Part shown: piece after piece, positions 11,930-24,334 of the stretch
Position numbering within the stretch: the stretch's first letter is position 1
Layout: each line of letters opens with the position of its first letter
Assembly: GCA_963930775.1 (NCBI GenBank)
Contig: OZ005694.1
Location: forward strand, 2,666,001 to 2,730,000
DNA from: Cliona cf. orientalis
Lineage: Eukaryota; Porifera; Demospongiae; Clionaida; Clionaidae
Length of the DNA: 64,000 bases
Direction of reading: 5' to 3'
Position numbers and translations under genes: made by a program
Notes under the pieces: model-generated
Databases searched by the model: none
What the model saw: the letters and a program-made list of their open reading frames with translations, nothing else
What the model was told of the DNA's origin: nothing

Positions 11930-12450
11930 TCCATGATTTGTTACCACTTGATGGATGAATGCCACATATTAAGTCATCAATACATGTATAGATGAGAAAT
12001 AAAATTGGTCTCAGGACAGAACCTTGCGGCACTCCAGATACAACACTATAGCTAAGAGTGTGGAGAAAGCTCTCCTACTGCTAGCTACCTGCATTCTGAG
12101 AATGATCAGTAATTTGCAATCCATCTTTAATATAAGGTGGCAAGATATTCCAAGGAACTTCAAGTGAAGTTTTTGAAGAAGTCCATGCGGCACACTGTCT
12201 AATGCCGTTTGGAGGTCATAAACACTGCTAGAACTTCAAAACCATTCTCAAGTTGTATGTACCAGTCATTGACAGTGGATAGTATTGCATTGGTGGTAGA
12301 CTTCCCTTCTTGAAACCCCCACTGCTGAGGTGAGACTCAAAACGATCAAGGATATCACAAGCTTGCTGACTATAGATAGGAGAGAAATTGGTCTATAGTT
12401 AGCTGGGTTTGACGAATCTATTCATTGGATTTGGGATCGGGACAACAAGA
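11930..12450 (-). pseudogene. Decayed LINE reverse transcriptase fragment (CR1/jockey-like)
   Basis: Minus-strand translation in shifting frames gives IVPIPKS-like, NYRPISLL-like, GFQEGKSTTNAIL and then VLRPILFLIY, which are RT fingers and palm motifs in the correct order. The motifs parallel those of the LINE at 26.8-31.3 kb (GFQAGKST, IGPLLFLIYIDGV), so it is a fragment of a related element. Stops and frameshifts throughout; not functional. It lies at the left border of segment copy A. Confidence 0.75.
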
Positions 12451-12811
12451 AATTTTAATAAACAGCCGAACTACATAGTAGAGCACCACAGCTCATCTAC
12501 ATTAGTAAGCCAGATATATTAAAAAGTGCATGTACACATCTGATTAGATATTAAGTTTAATTTCTAATCCTCCAATCATACGTAGCTGCTGCTACCAGCT
12601 AGCCTGTGTAGTGTAGCTATCCTTCAGTATTATACCCCACTACTCCCTGTATAGGCATATGTGGAGGGGAAGATGGAGATTGTTGGGGGAATTGATTTCT
12701 TGACCTCGCCCTAGGGGTGTGGCTTTTGATTCCATAACTCCGAGCTACCTGGTATAAACAGTAAATACACTGAAATTAAACAATAATTTAGCTGTCTTGA
12801 AAATATTGTTC

Positions 12812-13210
12812 CATAGGCTCCAACTTTTCCTGAACAGCTCCAGGGACATAGACCACACCCACTAGATGTGGCCATCATTAATTAAAACTCCACCCACACC
12901 ACACCCAATACGATTGAATTTGATGACCACAATGCCCAGAATATACTTTCTAGAGCATGAATTTGCAAGCCTAGTAGAGCTCTTGCAGTGTTGCTACTGC
13001 AAAAACCAAAGTTTGTAAGGCACTACCACAAGCAGCTTGTTCATTTTACCACCAATAAGTGATTAGTTGTACTATTACTACAGTGTTTATGCTAGTGTCT
13101 GGAACTCTTCCGGGACCAATAATACAATTATAGAAGAGCCTTCCGGGACGCGGGACAATTGCTAAAAATCCGGGACTGTCCCGGAGATTCAGGGACAGTT
13201 GGAGCCTATG
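12812..13210. mobile_element. hAT-like MITE, 399 bp, ATAGGCTCCAACT ends, present only in copy A
   Basis: ATAGGCTCCAACT at the left is mirrored by AGTTGGAGCCTAT at the right. TTGTTCC appears on both flanks (a 7-bp match, compatible with an 8-bp hAT target duplication). The corresponding site near 26367 in copy B is empty. Confidence 0.7.
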
Positions 13211-13305
13211 TTGTTCCCCTACAGAAGAAATCAAATCCCCTGTCAGTCCCACCCTCGCCCTAGTTACTGGGGGTAGCTAGCTATATTGGGGCATAATAAT
13301 ATTAT

Positions 13306-13901
13306 TACCCCGCACGCATGCGCAAGGGGTAAAGTAATCGTTGTCGTTGTCGTCGTGAGCACAAAAATCGCCATATCTCGAGATGTAGGCGTCTAAGCGA
13401 CTCGTAAGCACAACCAATCAATCGACTCCGGCGAAAAACTGTCTGCAGTGTGCGTCAAATCGATGGATACGGTCCATGGGCGTCATAAATAGTGCCTTTT
13501 TGTTGGCTAACGTAGCCACGCCTATCGACAGTGCCTACTCAATGCATAATGCATATCCATTGTATTTTCTGCTCATGCGCGCAACTAAGTAGCTAGCCAA
13601 GTAGCTGGTAAAGATCGTCTAAATCAATAATGCATGCTCATACTAAGTCTGTCCGCATCCGCTGAAGGAGCTGAAATTTGCAGCCCTCAATTGCAAATCA
13701 TAATGTAACACGGCTATACAGCTAGATCTGGTGCAGAGGGAGTGCCTTTTGTCACCGGGACCTCCGGTAGCTACGTACACATTAAGCAGCATTTGAATTT
13801 TCACACATATAGCTAACTTTCTGAAGTTCACAAAATTATATAGCTAGCTAGCCATGCACACAAAAGCAACTCTATAGATTGCACAATGTGTGCGCGGGGT
13901 A
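13306..13901. mobile_element. TA-flanked element with CCCCGC ends, present only in copy A
   Basis: The left end TACCCCGCACGCATGC and right end TGCGCGGGGTA are short inverted ends. The matching site in copy B (about 26445) lacks the element. Positions 13315-13640 resemble 52305-52545, including CAAGCACAAC and GGTAAAGATCGTC. Confidence 0.55.
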
Positions 13902-14136
13902 TGTGCTCTACAGAGCTCTAGTTGATAGGTAAGTTTTCATGTACCTCTGTCCTCTCTCCTCTTTTTCTCTCTCACTCACTCTCTCGCTCTCTCTACTCAG
14001 CCTGCGCACAGTCCTTCAAAACAAATGGTATGTTTGTACATGTACATGTACCTCCGTCTTTCTCATACTCTCCCTCCCCACCCCCTCCTCCCCTTCTCCT
14101 TTGGATCCCTCTTCTCTCTCTCCCTTTTTCCTCCAT

Positions 14137-14261
<125 letters not shown>

Positions 14262-15990
14262 AACCTCAAACATTCATTGGTTTGCATGAGGGTTTAATAC
14301 AAGGAGAGTGCCAATACATGGCGCACAAAAAAGCCCCTTAGTACAAAAAACTTGTAAGTTTGGTGACTGAGTGAAGACAAAACGGATACATTATATGAAA
14401 TGTGTAGTACAATATAATTATGAGACTCAGAGTGAGAGATATGCAGACAGTGATGTCGCCAGGGGGATCCATGTGGGTTCATTTGCACCCAATTCATGCA
14501 CCTGTGTACCCATCCTATGTAATTATGCATGTGTATAGTTTTGTTGTTTACCCTATAGCCTGTCACAATATGCATGTTTCACCACACTGTCACTGCCAGT
14601 AGTGTAACATATCATGTATAATACATCACTACATACAATGTCATGTACACAGAATGTCGCTATGGAATAGTACCTAAAATTTTAATTAATAGCACAATCA
14701 TATATTATAGTACACTTCCGCTAGCTTTATGCATCCACCTGTGCGGTTACTTTCAATTATTTGCACAATTGCCTAGAGACACCACTGCATGCAGAGCATG
14801 TTCAGAGTAGCTAGCTACTTTGGAGGTTGCGGCAGGTCCAAATTTGAAAGGACCTCTTGGTTGCTAATTTTGATACTGAGAGTAATATCTAGGTCATTTA
14901 ATTCTTTTGGGGTAGCATCAACCACCTCTCTTAGGCGAGAGGAACTCACATAACTTACAAAATCTCGTGAGCCAACCTCGAATGTGATGAGGTCCATGAT
15001 AAAATCATTCTCCTCCACTTCTTCAACAAGTTCAGTGTACTTGGTTCTTCTCCTTGATGTTTATTTCTGAATCATTCCTGCAGCTCAATTGACAAGTCAA
15101 TACATTCTTGCAGCAGTTATGAGAACATTATACACATGTACAATATTACGCTGGTTAAGTTAAGTGCATGTGACTGAACATTACAGTATACATGTACATT
15201 CAATTTAATTGCTTTGGCTGGCTGCTTCTTATTTATGCTATGTGTACAATGACATGCTTTCTAATAATATTGGTAGTAGCTAAACCTCACAGTATTTGAT
15301 AGTGAATGTTACCTCATTATTATGTAGTGAAAGCCTGCGTAGTGACCATCACTATACTAAATTAAAAGTGGTGAGAAATGTGGCGAAAGTTTCACTACAT
15401 AATATAATGAATATTTACAGTGATGGTCATGCACTGATCATTTATTACGGTGCATGCATGCATGTATACTGACTCTATGATAGGAACTTGACCAAAACGC
15501 TGCTGGGGAGTGTTCTGCAGACTACTCGAAGACTAGCTACCGAATATACTATATAGCCAACATGGGAACTAGAAATAAAAAGCTGCTATCATGGGCTGTC
15601 TTCTGCAGACAACAATCCATGGTATCTCTGACATTTAGTCTATACTGAACATACTACCATGCATGTATCACAACTATACGTGTAATTATAATATTATAGG
15701 AACTTGATCAAAATATACACTGCTGGGTAGTGTTCTGCAAACAGTAATATAGCTAATAGGTATAGCTATCCCTGAGACTGCTAAATATTATATCCATCAC
15801 CAAAAATTTTAGTTTTAGAGAATCATAATATTATGGCCAGCCAGCTAGTGCTTGAAAGCATCATTATAGGAAAGTTAACTTGCATGATGAAACTCTGCAG
15901 ATGAAAGGAACACAGTAAGTCCCTGGCAGCAAGAGACTGTAAACAAGTGTACTATTCCTGGCCTGCATATTATTATAGGTTTGGTTTCTC

Positions 15991-15997
15991 TATAAAA
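15991..15997 (+). promoter_or_regulatory. TATA box of C2 gene copy A
   Basis: TATAAAA followed by AGATGGAGCATTGATCGAGG. A candidate 5' UTR exon begins about 30 bp later and ends at a GTAAG donor (16096/16097). Conserved in copy B at 32590. Confidence 0.6.
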
Positions 15998-16365
15998 GAT
16001 GGAGCATTGATCGAGGTAACTTCACTCGATCACAAGTAGCTGCTACTTCAAACTATTAAGAAGAATCTCAAGAACTTCACTCAATCAGGTTTAAAGGTAA
16101 GAAGTCCACTTAGCACATACACATAATTGCATGTATTATGGCCAAAATTTGTCAGGTGAGGCTGGAATCTTGACTATGGAAAAATTTTATCCATAAAAAT
16201 AATTATTGTGTTGATTACAAAAATTCCAGGGCATATATAATATACAGTGCATACATTATACCAGGATTATGGCTTGTATTGTCACACAAGCAGCATGTTC
16301 TTACAATTATCTACTCAAATAGAAGCCACATCTCATCATGTATAATAACAGTTACAATCCTCAAA

Positions 16366-16580
16366 TACCGTAAAGCGACAAAATTATGCATGGAATTTAG
16401 TTAGGTGAGTCAAGTGCTGGTTAAATAAATTTATAAATTTGTACCGCATAAATCTTTATCGCATCATAATATGCTACAATGCATATAATGCATAATTAAA
16501 AAATTTACCAAGAGACCCATTAAATTTTTAAGAAATTTGCATAAATTTATCGCATAAAAATTAATTATCACTTCACGGTA
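16366..16580. mobile_element. MITE (TACCGTAAAGCGAC ends) in the 5' UTR intron of C2 copy A
   Basis: TACCGTAAAGCGACAAAATTA at the left pairs imperfectly with the right end, which reads CACTTCACGGTA. It is also present at the homologous position in copy B (32999-33201), so it predates the duplication. Confidence 0.6.
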
Positions 16581-16905
16581 GTAGCCACGCACTTGGAGCT
16601 CAGCAAAAGGAAGAATGCATGGCTTTACGTTCCTGGCAGAAGACCTTGTCTTGGTTCTATACAACACTTCTTATCCAGAGCATTAGAAGCGCAGCCCTTA
16701 TAAAACTTTGTGGTACTCCTCAGATTTATGGATCACACCAAGAGATCCAAAATAAATAAATCTAACCTCAATCAGATGCCACACTTTAGCAAGGCCAAGA
16801 TTAACAGCAGTTACGGATACTATTCCAACAACTGAACATATCCATGATTGAGTAATGTATTATACATCAAATTTTGTTGTCTACTCCACAGGTGTTCAGC
16901 TACTT

Positions 16906-17396
16906 ATGGCTAAGACTGCAATCTTGGTTGGTATCATTAGTGTCCTCATGGTGCAGAGTATTAATGGTGCACCAAACATCAATAACAATCAGGATCATGT
17001 TGACCGAGACACAAGCATTAAATACCAAGCTTTATATTAAGGGTCATGCATGGAACGTCTTTGCCAGACCTTGATGATTGGACGGCTGGTAATAGTGATC
17101 CTTACATGGAAGTGATTGCAACAGACGTAAATGGTTATACAGAAAAAAAGACCACACCAGTCATTGGAGGTACTAATAACCCAGTGTGGAATGATTACCT
17201 GGAATTTTCACAACGCACATGGGAGGAGCTACAAGTTAATATCATGGATTATGATGGCTCTAATAGAGAGCCTGACCGATTGTGTCCACTGGAAAGGATA
17301 CCTCTTTATACCTATGTTTCCTCAAGAACCTTCTATTGCTACTCTGGAAAAGGACACGTTGAAATCTGTTACAGTCTACCTTGCAAAAACAATTGA
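16906..17396 (+). pseudogene. Secreted C2-domain protein, copy A (frame-broken)
   Basis: Homologous to the intact gene at 33519-34010. An acceptor at 16890-16891 precedes the ATG at 16906, and the signal peptide (AILVGIISVLMVQS) is intact. Two indels relative to copy B then break the frame: a net loss of 5 bp at about 16999 and a 4-bp gain (GCAT) near 17048. The leader frame ends at TAA 17038-17040. The C2 domain stays open in another frame (17046-17396, 116 codons from an internal ATG), with NSDPYMEV, DYDGSN and the cysteine tail conserved. Either a young pseudogene or a leaderless C2 protein. The promoter and 5' UTR exon are still present. A possible AATAAA lies at 17788-17793. Confidence 0.75.
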
Positions 17397-18454
17397 AAGT
17401 ATGTGCACGGATCCGGTCTCTTTGAACTATAGTGATAATGACAATTTTAGATATTGCTTAGAACTATGCATGTAGGAACGTTAGCTTAGCTCTGGACCAA
17501 TGGATATGTAGCTTGTGATTCATATAATATTATACTACATTAGGCCATAATTTGAGAAATCAATGCTAAAATTATAAAATATGAAATTTATAGGTGTTCA
17601 ATGCAACACTAGCTACTATAGAAGAGGGACAAGTTTAGAAAAGTTGATCGGGGGGGGGGGGGGGGGGGGGAACAGGATTTCCTAAAATTTAGAGGGGCTG
17701 GCAACATAAATTTTAGCAACATGTATACTAAATGTGAATTTTTGGGAGCGTTACACTCCTTCATGCATAATAATATATTATTATATAAATAAATATATCA
17801 CCTGCAGGTGCAATGCTGCTTTAACAATAGAAAAATGTATAATATAGGGTCTGCATGTACGTTATGTGACTATAATATAACGGTAACGGTTTGCGATCGC
17901 ATTTGCGTTGCTACGTACATATGCATCGGTGTGGGAAGGGGATGCGAATCGATTATTGCCACCATCACAGACGATATGCAGTGTACAAAGAAGAACAGCA
18001 CTATTTATTAATAACTCAGTTGTAAATTCAAGCAGGTGCACGTGCAAGAGCATGTTTCACTAGAGAAGTTGTTTTTGTTCTACCAGATAAATACTCACTA
18101 TAGCAATTTTACTGTCAGAAAAGCATAACTTTGATGAGCAGCCAAGAAAAGTAAGTTATAGCTATTCATCAACAAGTAAATCTCGGCCCTTGTTAGCTAC
18201 TTAATTGGTCTGTTGCCAAAGACCGCACAATAGCTGAGGCTATATAATGTAGACTGACCTGCCATCCCATGCAGCAGTGAATTGTGTACATGTAGCTATG
18301 TTTCTTGTTCTCGATGTGGTGCTTCACCTTGTTGAATCTGCCACTATAGCCCCCAACATACATCATTAACAGATGCTTCAGACGTATAGCTATTGGAGGC
18401 ATCCTTCAACAGTGGTGTATCTAGGGAACTTGTGTTAGTGGGGTCCAGCAAACT

Positions 18455-18495
18455 GAGGGGGGGGGGGGGGGTTCTGGAGGCATGCCTCCCCCCCC

Positions 18496-18512
<17 letters not shown>
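18455..18512. repeat. Poly-G / poly-C palindrome
   Basis: A G run, then GGAGGCATGCCTCC, then a long C run followed by (CA)n. The two homopolymers are complementary, so the site can fold back. Same arrangement, longer, at 36617-36692 in copy B. Confidence 0.8.
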
Positions 18513-18526
<14 letters not shown>

Positions 18527-19489
18527 ATGCACACACCAGGGAAAAGCAGCTTTCATAAAGCAATTCTGGTGCATTCTGGGTGGTGTAGCTATTATTCTAG
18601 CACACATTATCTGTAACTTGAACAATTATTATTAAAGACTGTAAAAATATCCTTCTGAATCAGTGGAATGAATTACTTCAACACATCTGAGATATGCTCT
18701 AACTTCTCTTTCGGTCAAAGTGTTTTCTAAATTTGCTAAGTGGCCGAAGTATAGTAAACAGGCAAATTTATGTTTAACCCCAAGTTTTTGGCCAGAGGAG
18801 TAGGGTGGGCCCTGCCTTAAATATGTCTTTCAACAACAAAGTGGGAATGAATGGTGCCTTATCGCCTACTTCAAGGTATTATAATATTATTAGCAATCGA
18901 GAGCTTCTTACAGTGCACTTGTCAATTAAATACTCTCTGCTTTTCGTGGAAGGTCGATATTCATCACCAAAAGCCATAGTGACTAATATAATATTTCTCA
19001 ATTCACCATACATGGATATCATTGTAAGTGCTGATAACTCAGCAGCAGATGCTTTGTCAAAGAGTGGAGCAAGCTAGTGCACTTCATGCAGACCAGCCCC
19101 CTGCAGCTGTTGACATGAATTCGTTGAGGAGATATATATAGCAGCAGCTCTGCAAGGGGACACAGAAACCCTCAAGCTATGATCCTCACCTTCCCATCCC
19201 TTTCATTCACAAACATAATATTATGTACCTGCTACACACAATTCTCTGATAGTGCATGTTGGCTACTTATAATAGTTACATGCACAGGTATATACTATAG
19301 CTACAGAGGTAGTTAGCTACACTATGAGAACACTGTGTAGCATAATATTATATTCTCTGATATATAGACTAAGTGCATGTTGGCTATATTATTATAGTGC
19401 GTTAATAGCTACCGTAAGAGGTAGTTCAAGCTACAGAGAACACTGTATAGCACATAGTGCATGTTAACTGGCTTCTTAATAGCTATACA

Positions 19490-19760
19490 TGCAGAGGTAG
19501 CTACGGAGGTAGTTAGCTACAGAGTAACACAATTCTCTGATAGTGCAAGCATGTTGGCTACTTATAATAGCTACAGAGGTGTACATATACAGAGGTAGCT
19601 ATAGAGGTAACAGAGGTAGCTAGCTACAGACATTGAGGTAGCTACGGAGGTAGCTACAGAGGTAGCTACAGACACTGAGGTAGCTACAGACACTGAGGTA
19701 GCTACGGAGGTAGCTACAGAGGTAGCTATACATGCAGAGGTAGCTACAGTGGTAGCTATA
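19490..19760. repeat. Minisatellite of GAGGTAGCTACA-type units upstream of knottin gene A
   Basis: Degenerate direct repeats of about 12-24 bp built from GAGGTAGCTAC with ACAGACACT spacers. They end about 30-50 bp before the TATA box. The copy B counterpart (37640-38170) is expanded. Confidence 0.85.
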
Positions 19761-19790
19761 TAATCTTTAATACAATGATGGCTATAATTA

Positions 19791-19797
19791 TATATAA
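19791..19797 (+). promoter_or_regulatory. TATA box of knottin gene A
   Basis: TATATAA in the context TATATAAGGCAGCC, 66 bp upstream of the start codon; identical context at 38203 in copy B. Confidence 0.6.
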
Positions 19798-19862
19798 GGC
19801 AGCCTTCAGAAGAAAAATTCATAAGACTGCCACCTGCACTGACCATTAATCATCACGTTGCC

Positions 19863-22471
19863 ATGGACCCTACCAAAAAAGTGCTTGCATTGTTCTGTGT
19901 TACGATTCTTTTGATTACTGTTACTGCTGGGCCTATGCGTAATGAGCAGAGGAAGCTGACCGATGCATTTCCTTACCAGCAACAAGAAGGCCGTAAGTAT
20001 ATTATTATTACAAGGAGTGTGCAAAACACACACAATAGTTGTACAAACATCTCTTTCCAGATGTGACATCACAACCACCCTTGTACATGGGCCTGAATAT
20101 CATTAAAAGGTACTTAAGTTGCAACCACTGAGTTACATTCCGTATAGCTGCAGCCGTGCAGCTAGTCACTGATAGGATAGTGCAGACACAACCTTTCATG
20201 GCTTCATGGTTTTAGTGGTTGCATATTAATGATATTCTGTGATGTCAAATCTGGAAAGAGATGATTGTACTACTACTATGTGGGTTGCACACTCCTAGTA
20301 ATGTACTCCTGCCATTACCAAAATACGCTTTTTTGGTCTGAGTAGCTATATTAAATGTGACAATCATACATATAAGCTTTGAAGAAGCTTGGTATGTATA
20401 TTGCATAGTCTAACATGTTTAGGACCATGGTAGCTGCTTTAATCTGCTCAAGAGCTACATTTTGGTTTTTGTTCCAGCTCCATAGCTCTTTCCGTTGCTG
20501 AGATACACTTTGGCGTGCACCGTGGTATAGAATTAATGATATTCATAGCTCTTAATTACATCATACATTCCAATGGTAAACCCATACATGTTTTGGTACC
20601 CCCTGTTCCAGCTCAATAAATAGCATTTTCTGGGACGGTCTATCGATAACGGGGCTAGAACGGTAGCTGAAAACTTCCGCATGGTCCTGGGCATTTAGGG
20701 TTTAGGGGCCGCCCAGGATCTCCCTTGAATACCCCCCATCCCTGGAAGCATGGCTGCGGTAATGTCCGCAGTGTCACTCAGTACAGATCATCGAAGCTGC
20801 GGCGACTCGGCCTGGGGGGAGGGATGTTTGGGACTATTTTTGTTCTTTGCATAATTTTGACTTAGTGTGGTGGGTTTTTTTTTCTTTCATTATCCACAAG
20901 TATGTTTGATGTCACTATCATGAAATAATGGCTAATATGCAGGAGTTATTCACAGTATTAGGCCACTCGAAATCAATCATTAGTTTCTGGTCACTCGCGC
21001 GGGTGATATTTTGAAAAGCCAGTTTATTATGAGGACTATATTGCATGATATTCATAGAAAGGATGACGTAAAATTACGTCTTGAGTCATCATATGATATG
21101 ATACTCTCAATCTCAAGTTCATTGCCTGCTAGTGCATACTGCACATATGGTAAATCGAATAGCTACTCTAAACTTCACTGTGTCACATCAGTTCGTCATT
21201 CTGCATTAAATTTTACTGTTGACCTGCCAATGTAGTTCATAGCTAGCTGATATGATCTGACAGGCTGTTGTTTGCCAGAGGAGGTAGCTAGGACAGGCTT
21301 GACCATTGGCTATATAATAGTTCACTATTCTCTAGCTATTAGCCAAAGTTCACTAATTAAATCGCTGGTAGAGGCTTCGTGAAGATTTCTAGAGGATATC
21401 GTTGCGATTTTTGAGCTCAGCACTATTGATTTAGTGGGGGAACCCCTCTTAGTTAGCACTGTGGAGCAATTTTTACGCCTTTGGAATGTTAATCAAAGTG
21501 GCTAATTGACATTCCTGAGACCTAAAAATTGCTCTACAGTGCTAACTAAGAGGGGCTCCCCCACTAAATCAATAGCGCTGAGTTCGAAAATCACAACGAT
21601 ATCCTCTAAAAATCTTCACGAAAGCCTATACCAGCGATTTAATTAGTGAACTATTAGCCAAAGGTCAAGCCTGTCCTACCTCCTCTGGTTGTTTGCACTC
21701 GAGGTTTGCTGACCATGCAATTGTGGTATGGTTTAAGTACTTCCTCTTCTTGTCTTAATTCAATTAGTCATAGTCCCATAGTCCTAACCACCCGCCCGCC
21801 CAACATGTACTTGAGATAACTGGTGTGACCAGAAACTAATGATTGACTTGGAGTGGCCTTAAAGCTCACAGAAAATCTCATCTCCCTAGCTGTACTGTAC
21901 GTAAGTTGTTAGTACAGTGCACATGCCAGCAGGAGCACGAACTTTGAACCTATTAGTATTACTTCGTAGACCACACCCCTCGATGCAGGTCAATAGCAGC
22001 TGCTCAAACTTGCCACTGCAATGGCGATGTCCTCACTCTATCGAATCTTCTCGGTGGCCTGCTGAGCATGATTTAAGCTTAGCTACAGCTGTAACATGGA
22101 GCTAGAAACTTGCAGCTGGTAGGAATTAAGTTGGTAGTCTGCCTTTACAACCATGAAAATTAAATCTGCTATTATGCACAAATGAACTGGAATACGTAAC
22201 ACCAATAATAATTTGAAATTTATTTCCGTAAGTAATTCTGGCTATCTAATACTATCAAGATTCACCAAATCATCAATGAATACGGACAGTATAGTAATTA
22301 TTCATATTCAGACTAGCTAGTAATTTTTTATTCCTCTCTGCATCATGAATAGGTGATCCAGAAGCACAGTGGATATATACTTGCTCTGGAAATTCTGAAC
22401 CATGTGATCAACCGTATCAGAGGTGTTGTTCTGGATATTCCTGCGATCCTTGGTACGCCCTCTGCTTTTGA
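19863..22471 (+). CDS. Knottin (inhibitor cystine knot) precursor A
   Basis: Two exons, 19863-19992 and 22353-22471, join in phase 1 at GT/AG borders to encode 82 residues. Exon 1 gives a signal peptide (hydrophobic core LALFCVTILLITVTAG) and a short acidic/basic pro-region. Exon 2 encodes the cysteine module with spacing C-x6-C-x6-CC-x4-C-x6-C, the classic inhibitor cystine knot pattern (VI/VII framework) seen in spider and cone snail peptides and in sponge knottins. Only two residues (the last one Phe or so) follow or end the module. Predicted secreted, disulfide-stapled; target unknown, so calling it a toxin would be speculation. The 2.36-kb intron holds nested MITEs. Paralogue of the gene at 38275-39852; unlike that copy it lacks an Arg-Arg just before the first Cys. 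Confidence 0.8.
20013..20296. mobile_element. MITE in knottin A intron, absent from copy B
   Basis: Inverted ends of about 60 bp: AGGAGTGTGCAAAACACAC... at the left, ...TGGGTTGCACACTCCT at the right, both containing CTTTCCAGAT or its complement. The copy B intron lacks it. Confidence 0.75.
20958..21862. mobile_element. Inverted-repeat element with a second foldback nested inside
   Basis: TTAGGCCACTCGAAATCAAT at 20958 is mirrored by ATTGACTTGGAGTGGCCTTA at the right (about 38-bp ends). It contains the foldback at 21275-21688. Only in the copy A intron. Confidence 0.7.
21275..21688. mobile_element. Foldback element, about 190-bp arms
   Basis: Almost the whole 414 bp is a palindrome: CCAGAGGAGGTAGC at the left returns as its complement at the right. 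The arms stay complementary to the centre (GTTAGCACTGT / ACAGTGCTAAC). Nested in 20958-21862. Confidence 0.85.
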
Positions 22472-22598
22472 GAATAAATCAAAACATTCCATCAAATCAA
22501 GGCTATCGGAATTTCAATTGAATAGTGACACTGAGTAATAATACTATAGTAGATGCTGCCATTAGAGTTTATCATTAAATTTTTTCATTGATCTTATA

Positions 22599-23181
22599 AT
22601 TATTAAGAATACCAAATGCGCTATTACCGGGTATTATCATTACTATTGATTTGATGGACACACCACCATAGGTGCAGCATTAATTAAGATGTTAGGGCGA
22701 TAAGTATAGTAAGGAAGTGTAATATTAGGCTGTACAAATTTCTTCACTTAAGTGTGAGTTCTTGTCTGGTGCAAGTCTGACATCTCAAACAAAGTTTGCA
22801 CAAAGAATGTCTTGATCTGTGTAGATCCTCTTATGATAGGAGCCATTTATAACCTAGGCTTGTGTAAGTAGCTAAGGGTTGAGCTCTGAACAAACAATTC
22901 ACGAACTAGCGAAGATTGAGACTTGCAATTGAGGGCTGCGGACAGAAGCTTGGATGATCTTCAAACAACAATATTATTATACAAGCTGTTGAGTTGAGCT
23001 GTGTAATGAATTCAGCTTAAGAATGTCAGTATGACACATAGTATTATGAGGGAGAAACACAGAGGATATTGTTGAATGTAACCTCAAGCGACCTTAGTTC
23101 AATAAGAGAGGAAGAAAACCAAAGAGCTGAACTATAAAGGGATAGACAAAAGCTGTTAAATAGCTTAGTTTTAATAAGTGT
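22599..23181. other. Non-coding spacer between the duplicate segments
   Basis: AT-rich sequence without recognisable genes or splice-bounded open frames; no strong repeat seen. Confidence 0.4.
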
Positions 23182-23606
23182 ATGGCAATCCAAACGAGAC
23201 AAAATTATCAAAATTCAAGTGCAAGGGTGTAAAAGTACAAAGTTTGCACATGGAAGGTGCAAAAGATCAATGCTGCAAATTTGAGGGTGCAAAAGTACAG
23301 CGCTGCATGTGGAAGGGTGCAAAAGGTCAAACCTGCAAACTCAAGGGTGCAAAAGCTGTGGATGTACGTACCTCTAAATTCTGGAATGGACTGGTGGAAC
23401 ACAGCAATATTGAAATTTTGCAGGATCCATGATTTCTGTACTTTTGCACCCTTGAATTTGCAGTTTTGACCTTTTGCACCCTTGAGTTTGCAGTTTTGAC
23501 CTTTTGTACCCTTGAGTTTGTGCAGTTTTGACCTTTTGCACCCTTAAGTTTGCTTTTTGCACATCTGAGTTCGAATTTGGTAATTTTGTCACGTTTGGAT
23601 TGCCAT
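23182..23606. mobile_element. MITE whose arms carry a 30-bp internal repeat
   Basis: ATGGCAATCCAAAC at the left and GTTTGGATTGCCAT at the right are the ends, with TAAGTG on both flanks (probable target duplication). Inside, a unit close to TTTTGCACCCTTGAGTTTGC recurs about four times in the right arm and in inverted form in the left arm. Confidence 0.8.
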
Positions 23607-24066
23607 ATAAGTGGGTTGCATGCAGGGAGAGAACGAGTGGAGCATGCATGCAGTTAGCTTTGTGAATAAGTTCTTTCTTCATTATAATTATCATCAGTAT
23701 CAGAATGGTTAAAGGAAAATATATGACCAAAGTGCTTAGCTGAGTGACTCAGATTGAGCTCTGACCCATAAATTGATTGAAGAAGAAACTAGCAAAACAA
23801 TATGAAGAACAAGTGTGTGAGAAATGAACAAATTGGATCTTACTTGCAGTAAGTAATAGGCTACGATAGGATGCAAAGGAAGAATAATTAAGTATCAAGC
23901 ATCAAGCAAAGAGCAGCAGGAGATGGCACAAGGAGAGCAGTGTCATCAGCGTCAGCGTAGCATAGAGCACCCACAAAGTGATTATTCCAATAACAACCGA
24001 CACCTTTTTTTTCTCAAGCTCAGTCAGTACCCCTGTATTAAAATTATTATTAAGTCATTGCAGTTT

Positions 24067-24290
24067 ATAGTTGAGAAAGAATGCTTTGATGTGGGCAATA
24101 TAATTTATTTGTCTTTTCCTTAGGGGCCACTTCCGGTCGCTAATTACACCGCGTGCATAACGGTCCCTGGATCTTTCTGGACACGCCCACCTCTGACCAT
24201 AAACACTCGTATGGCCTCCTCGGCCACGCCCCTTCACGATTCGCTAATTGAATTAGCACTCACGCCCACGCACTGTATAAATGGCCACAT
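24067..24290. repeat. Dispersed repeat (second copy of 11235-11460)
   Basis: See the copy at 11235-11460; nearly identical, with small indels. Confidence 0.7.
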
Positions 24291-24334
24291 ACCGGGGTAC
24301 TGGTAGTAGAGTCAGCAATCAACTATCAGCCACC

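Noticed and set aside
18344-18635. Open frames with poly-Gly and poly-Pro on both strands
   Set aside because: Produced by the poly-G/poly-C tracts; the same happens at 36569-36778.
19571-19846. Minus-strand open frame of 91 codons rich in ATSVATSV
   Set aside because: Translation of the GAGGTAGCTAC minisatellite.
23178-23730. Open frames with GAKVQ or VQKVK repeats
   Set aside because: They translate the internal repeats of the MITE at 23182-23606.
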